NCBI GenBank assembly: GCA_020426845.1
Contig: JAGQPF010000141.1
Span: forward strand, 1-54,006
Direction of reading: 5' to 3'
Origin: Planctomycetales bacterium
GTDB taxonomy: Bacteria > Planctomycetota > Planctomycetia > Pirellulales > Pirellulaceae
Length of the DNA: 54,006 nt
How positions within the stretch are numbered: position 1 is the first letter of the stretch; every line of letters starts with the position of its first letter. The notes below the pieces were generated by a model. That model was not told the DNA's origin, searched no databases, and was given only the letters and a program-made list of their open reading frames with translations. A program made the position numbers and the translations under genes. This document shows positions 53,891 through 54,006 of the stretch, piece after piece.

Positions 53891-54006
53891 TCGTCGGAGT
53901 GCTAATCGTCGGAGTGCTAATCGTCGGAGTGCTAATCGTCGGAGTGCTAATCGTCGGAGTGCTAATCGTCGGAGTGCTAATCGTCGGAGTGCTAATCGTC
54001 GGAGTG
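53891..54006. repeat. 15-bp tandem repeat running off the window
   Basis: Seven identical copies of TCGTCGGAGTGCTAA from 53891 to 53995 plus 11 bases of an eighth at the window edge. The copies are identical, so the expansion is recent or the assembly ends here. The plus frame ending TAA is closed; on the minus strand ACTCCGACGATTAGC would read as repeated TPTIS. Confidence 0.97.

Noticed and set aside
53758-54006. Minus-strand open frame ending on the AlkD start (ATGA overlap)
   Set aside because: No start is visible within the window, and most of it is the 15-bp repeat and Arg/Pro-rich spacer. Mentioned only as a possibility in the repeat finding.

Overview
The window looks like a GC-rich chromosomal segment of a planctomycete, most likely a Pirellula-type member of the Planctomycetota. 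This is inferred from gene content, not from a marker search. The clues are an Lpg1974/BBP7-like outer-membrane protein, a short Tyr/His-rich secreted protein, a bL9 with a long basic N-terminal extension, a fused FolK-pterin synthase protein, a Chlamydia-like (PVC-type) class Ic ribonucleotide reductase, PDZ/trypsin-like secreted proteins, and many short palindromic intergenic repeats. No rRNA, tRNA, CRISPR array, prophage, transposase gene or integrase was recognised.

Layout. 1-2.6 kb (+): end of folB, a folK-PTPS fusion, a DUF309 protein and a Lon-substrate-binding-domain protein. 2.6-4.9 kb (-): a two-gene osmoprotectant-type ABC importer with the binding protein and permease fused. 5.0-5.8 kb (+): a TerC-family membrane protein whose C-terminus is built from a dispersed 45-bp repeat. 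6.0-7.5 kb (-): a zinc-ribbon membrane protein and an outer-membrane beta-barrel protein. 7.8-10.7 kb (-): a three-gene RimK cluster (retropepsin-like zinc protease, RimK with an RCK_C tail, AstE/AspA-like metallo-deacylase). 11.4-16.1 kb (+): rplY-pth-rpsF-ssb-rplI-dnaB. 16.1-21.8 kb: a zinc alcohol dehydrogenase, an ECF sigma factor, an unrecognised protein, two sulfotransferases and a DedA/VTT protein.

21.8-38.0 kb (-): a complete 14-gene nuoA-N operon for respiratory complex I, in canonical order, with an unusual NuoJ and REP-like palindromes between nuoF and nuoG. Its upstream region carries a perfect CRP-like operator. 38.5-46.1 kb: an M20 deacylase, a small secreted protein, a metallo-beta-lactamase-fold enzyme, a YeeZ-like epimerase, a trypsin-like protease next to a degenerate PDZ-inserted paralogue, and an SDR. 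46.1-53.8 kb: an EEP-fold protein, uppP, the nrdAB operon with a NrdR-box promoter, and an AlkD-like DNA glycosylase. The window ends inside a 15-bp tandem repeat.

The observations most worth following up are these. (1) A 45-bp element with a nested palindrome, open in five of six frames, has become coding sequence in TerC and shows a compensatory arm change in one copy. (2) NrdB has Phe at the radical-Tyr position (class Ic), and its operon has a promoter followed by one perfect and one degenerate NrdR box about 32 bp apart. (3) A pseudo-protease has a PDZ domain nested inside the trypsin fold. (4) NuoJ carries an extra N-terminal membrane region and a soluble loop domain. (5) The PTPS half of the FolK fusion has lost its catalytic Asp-His pair. 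All coordinates and motifs were read by eye; no database search was run.
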